Under the pieces are notes generated by a model that worked only from the letters and a program-made list of their open reading frames with translations, had not been told where the DNA came from and did no database searches. A stretch of 25,545 bases of DNA from an uncultured Bacilli bacterium (GTDB lineage: Bacteria; Bacillota_I; Bacilli_A; RF39; UBA660), in the NCBI GenBank assembly GCA_934098345.1, contig CAKONX010000011.1, forward strand, positions 1-25,545, read 5' to 3'. A program made the translations under genes and the position numbers. Numbering within the stretch: position 1 is the first letter of the stretch; every line of letters starts with the position of its first letter. Of this stretch, positions 23,245 to 25,545 are shown in pieces.

Positions 23245-24450
23245 ATGAAAAGAAAAAACATGGTTGCACTTATACTTATTTTAATACTTATTACTCTTGG
23301 AATAACTTATAAAATCTTACCAAAAATAGTATTAAATGATAAAAATAAAAGTAATGAAGTTATTGAAAATAAAACAACTGAAGAAAAGAAAGATTATTCT
23401 ACTCTTAATTTAACAGTTGTTGGAGACTTTTTATTTGAAAGTCCTTATTACAAATCAATTGAAAATGGAGATAACAAAGATTTATATTTTAATAAAGTAA
23501 AAAGTTATTTTAATGATGATGATATATCTATTGGAAATATGGAAGTTGTAATTGGAAATGACAATATGAAAATAAGTGGAGATGGATATAACTTTTGTGC
23601 TCCATCATGGATTGGTCCGTTAGTTTCATCACTTGATTTAGAAGTTTTATCTACAGCAAATAATCATTCATATGATCGAGGTGTTGAAGGAATAAATTCA
23701 ACAATTGATTATTTTAAAAATAACACTGATATTGTTACTCTCGGAACTGAAAAACAAGGAAATACTAGAAAAACTAGAATAATAGAAAAAAATGGATTAA
23801 AAATTGGATTTGCATCTTTCACTTTAGGAACAAATATAAAACCAAGTAAAGAAAATGTATCTTTAATAAATTATTACAAAGATCCATATACTAAAGAAAT
23901 ATTAAAAAATCAAATAAGTGAAGAAATATCTTATTTAAAAAAGAATGCTGATATTATTATTACTCTTATGCATTGGGGAACTGAATTTACTTTTTATCCA
24001 AATGATGAGCAAAAAGAAATGGCCAATTATTTAAATAGTTTAGGTGTTGATATTATAGTCGGAAGCCATTCACATTCAATTCAACCTATTGAAATAATTG
24101 GTGAAGATAAAAAAACTCTTGTATATTATTCATTAGGTAATTTTGTTTCAGCAGATGATGATATAGCAAGAACTCCTAAAGGACAAGAAACTTTTGATAA
24201 TGCTTATCAATTTGGCCTTTTATCTAAAATAAGTTTAAAAATAAATAAAGATAATAATATAGAATTTGATAATATAAAAACTGAACCAATAATAAATTAT
24301 TTTAACAAAGACATGAGAAATTTTGAACTTATACCTTTAAGTGAATATAATGAAACATATGAAAAGAATCATTATAGATATAGTTTAGGTCTATCAAAAG
24401 ATTTTATTAATAAAACATTTAATAATGTAATAGATGAAAATTTTAGATAA
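23245..24450 (+). CDS. CapA family protein (PGA_cap metallophosphatase-like), membrane anchored
   Basis: 401 residues. An N-terminal hydrophobic helix (about 6-25) and linker are followed by the CapA domain: 'NLTVVGDFLFES', 'SIGNMEVVIG', 'LSTANNHSYDRGVEGI', 'IGFASFTLG', 'ITLMHWGTEF', 'DIIVGSHSHSIQPIEII', 'VYYSLGNFVSADDD'. The NNHS, HWG and SHSH blocks match the metal-binding calcineurin-like fold of proteins linked to poly-gamma-glutamate capsule synthesis. No capB or capC neighbours are present, so a capsule role is not supported and its substrate is unknown. ATG 23245 follows AGGTGAT; ATG 23239 and GTG 23236 are in frame. Divergent from recX and ends in its own terminator. Confidence 0.9.
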   Translation: MKRKNMVALILILILITLGITYKILPKIVLNDKNKSNEVIENKTTEEKKDYSTLNLTVVGDFLFESPYYKSIENGDNKDLYFNKVKSYFNDDDISIGNMEVVIGNDNMKISGDGYNFCAPSWIGPLVSSLDLEVLSTANNHSYDRGVEGINSTIDYFKNNTDIVTLGTEKQGNTRKTRIIEKNGLKIGFASFTLGTNIKPSKENVSLINYYKDPYTKEILKNQISEEISYLKKNADIIITLMHWGTEFTFYPNDEQKEMANYLNSLGVDIIVGSHSHSIQPIEIIGEDKKTLVYYSLGNFVSADDDIARTPKGQETFDNAYQFGLLSKISLKINKDNNIEFDNIKTEPIINYFNKDMRNFELIPLSEYNETYEKNHYRYSLGLSKDFINKTFNNVIDENFR

Positions 24451-24464
24451 TTTTCATCTTTTTT
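24433..24464 (+). terminator. Intrinsic terminator of the capA-like gene
   Basis: Perfect 10-base arms GATGAAAATT (24433-24442) and AATTTTCATC (24449-24458), followed by TTTTTT. The TAA stop lies at the loop/stem edge. Confidence 0.8.
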
Positions 24465-24494
24465 GTAAACTTAAGAGTAAAATTATAACGAATG

Positions 24495-24520
24495 AAAAAG
24501 AGATGACAAACTGTCATCTC
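24495..24520 (-). terminator. Intrinsic terminator on the minus strand
   Basis: Arms GAGATGACA and TGTCATCTC (24520-24500, 3-base loop) are followed by TTTTT on the minus strand. It directly follows the stop of the VanZ-like remnant, so it is probably that gene's surviving terminator. Confidence 0.7.
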
Positions 24521-24725
24521 AAATCCACACCAAAATTTTTTTAACCATCATTTTAAATAAATATATACCAATAATTGAACCTACATCATCAATTAGGATA
24601 CCTTTTATTTGAAATATTCTAACAGAAATAAATATTTGATGAATTTCATTAATAATAATACATATATTTCTAGTATTATTATTAAATAATTTATTAAAGA
24701 ATGCTACAATGAAGATTATGAACAT
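24519..24725 (-). pseudogene. C-terminal remnant of a VanZ-like membrane protein
   Basis: 68 residues, hydrophobic. 'INEIHQIFISVRIFQIKGILIDDVGSIIGIYLF' in part resembles the VanZ family end (DExHQxFxPGR...DVLIDxxGxxxG). The first two membrane helices and the usual N-terminus are missing, and no ribosome binding site is seen, so this looks like a decayed gene that kept its terminator. The rest of the 24465-24780 gap holds only this remnant and its terminator. Confidence 0.5.
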
Positions 24726-24780
24726 CTAAATAACTACTAACATATATAATTATTTCTTCTTATGTAGCATCATTTAATTC

Positions 24781-25545
24781 TTATGCTATATATTGATTTA
24801 TTATTAAAGATATTTTTTGTTGAGCTTTAGTAGTAGCGGTTACTTTAACATCAGTGGATATTTTACTAATAGCACCAGTTGTAGCACCAGTTGATTCTAC
24901 AATACTATCAATGTTATATCCACCAGTTACTGATGTAGCTGTCTTGTTTTTATAATCATTATAAGTATAACGATATCCTGGTTCTACAGCAGCATCTATA
25001 TTCCAACTAACATTTTGATTAGCATCAACAGTGAAGGTAGGATGTTTACCACTAGTTTCATCATTTTTAGTATAAGTTTTGCTCTCGTGAGTTAAAACCA
25101 AATCTTTTTCATAATAAATGATAGCTGTTGCACTTTTTCCACTAGGTGTTTTTGCAGTTACCGTAATGTTAGCACCATTAGAACAATTTTTAGGATTAGA
25201 AGAAACTTTAATAGCGCCTGTATTTTCATTAATAGTCATGCAGTTAGTATCACTTAATGAATATGTAATATTTCCACTAGAATTTTCAACTTTTGCTGTA
25301 GCAGTAGCTGTTTTAATACCATTAACATGAAGAGTATCTCTACTTAAGGATAAAGATATTGTTTCTTCTTTCTTAGACTCAGTTACTTTTTCTTCTTTCT
25401 TAGCCTTTGTTTTAGGCTTAGATATTTTTTCCCACTCAGCATATAAAGTAGTATCTTCTCCTAGAAGAGCATTATTATGTATTGGAGTTTCATTTATATC
25501 ATACCATCCTTTAAAAGTATAACCAGCATATGTAGGATCTTTTGG
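24781..25545 (-). CDS. Surface protein with InlB-type repeat and Ig-like domain (partial, 5' end outside window)
   Basis: The last 255 codons of a larger exported protein; the frame is open to the window edge. The first visible part, 'YAGYTFKGWYDI' to 'TTLYAEWEK', is an InlB B-repeat (Listeria-Bacteroides repeat). A Lys/Glu linker ('KPKTKAKKEEK', 'TESKKEE') leads to Ig-like beta domains ('DTLHVNGIKTATATAKVEN', 'CSNGANITVTAKTPSGKSA', 'DVKVTATTKAQQKISLII'). No LPxTG motif or C-terminal membrane helix is present, so attachment must come from the missing N-terminal part or be non-covalent. The ATG at 25239 is internal, not the start. Likely an adhesin; this is inference. Confidence 0.8.
   Translation of the reverse strand, partial: PKDPTYAGYTFKGWYDINETPIHNNALLGEDTTLYAEWEKISKPKTKAKKEEKVTESKKEETISLSLSRDTLHVNGIKTATATAKVENSSGNITYSLSDTNCMTINENTGAIKVSSNPKNCSNGANITVTAKTPSGKSATAIIYYEKDLVLTHESKTYTKNDETSGKHPTFTVDANQNVSWNIDAAVEPGYRYTYNDYKNKTATSVTGGYNIDSIVESTGATTGAISKISTDVKVTATTKAQQKISLIINQYIA

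Noticed and set aside
23236..24450. Poly-gamma-glutamate capsule operon
   Set aside because: Only the CapA-like protein is present; no CapB or CapC synthase genes are adjacent.
1..25545. DGR reverse transcriptase, Avd gene or template repeat elsewhere in the window
   Set aside because: I looked for a second GC-rich patch similar to 8798-8960 and for reverse transcriptase motifs such as YxDD in the visible proteins. Neither is present.
1..25545. CRISPR array or insertion sequence
   Set aside because: No regularly spaced direct repeats and no transposase-like protein or terminal inverted repeats were seen.
1..25545. Recoded genetic code (TGA as Trp), as in Mycoplasma-type bacteria
   Set aside because: TGA ends several genes (for example at 1515 and 8303), and Trp codons in clear motifs are TGG.

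Overview
This window comes from a very AT-rich, low-GC Gram-positive-type bacterium, probably an uncultured gut-associated Bacilli/Erysipelotrichia-like or RF39-like lineage. The lineage is inferred from gene style and cannot be fixed from this window. Strong AGGAGG/GGTGAT-type ribosome binding sites, TTGACA/TATAAT promoters, short U-tailed terminators and 4-base ATGA gene overlaps all fit. TGA acts as a stop and Trp is TGG, so this is the standard bacterial code rather than a Mycoplasma code. A D,D-carboxypeptidase and a CHAP enzyme imply a peptidoglycan wall. Almost every gene is on the minus strand; only a hypothetical gene (12935) and a CapA-family gene (23245) run on plus.

Layout. 1-3653: a heterodimeric ABC exporter, with the left gene cut by the window edge. 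3733-6224: a PfkB-type sugar kinase and an ABC protein with degenerate ATPase motifs. 6282-8738: a heavy-metal resistance operon, with a CadC-like repressor and a CadA/ZntA-like P1B ATPase behind a promoter carrying two matching inverted repeats. 8795-10198: a secreted formylglycine-generating-enzyme-like (C-type lectin fold) protein. Its last ~50 codons are abruptly GC-rich, poor in A on the coding strand and rich in NNC/NNT codons, as in the variable repeat of a diversity-generating retroelement (DGR) target. No reverse transcriptase or template repeat lies in the window. 10266-12862: a DUF362 remnant, an extracytoplasmic thioredoxin-like lipoprotein with a membrane rhodanese, an XRE membrane regulator and a DUF4186 protein. 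12935-15747: a hypothetical plus-strand gene, thymidine kinase, a membrane-anchored CHAP protein and an HExxH metallopeptidase.

15764-19078 is a small accessory island with phage-style genes: a truncated GNAT gene, a BRO-N antirepressor-like gene, a DUF3592 membrane protein, a RhuM-family gene and a broken ORF6N gene. The ORF6N remnant sits behind its own promoter and a ~140-nt leader. That leader has two hairpins with complementary loops (a possible kissing-loop RNA) and ends in an intrinsic terminator just before the ribosome binding site.

19100-23174 is a housekeeping block: recX, a small membrane protein, a dacA-like carboxypeptidase, a RluB-like pseudouridine synthase and an RlmD-like rRNA methyltransferase. 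23245-25545 holds a CapA-family protein, a VanZ-like remnant and the C-terminal part of a large surface protein with an InlB-type repeat.

Most worth follow-up: the putative DGR target at 8795-10198 and the kissing-loop leader at 18921-19043.
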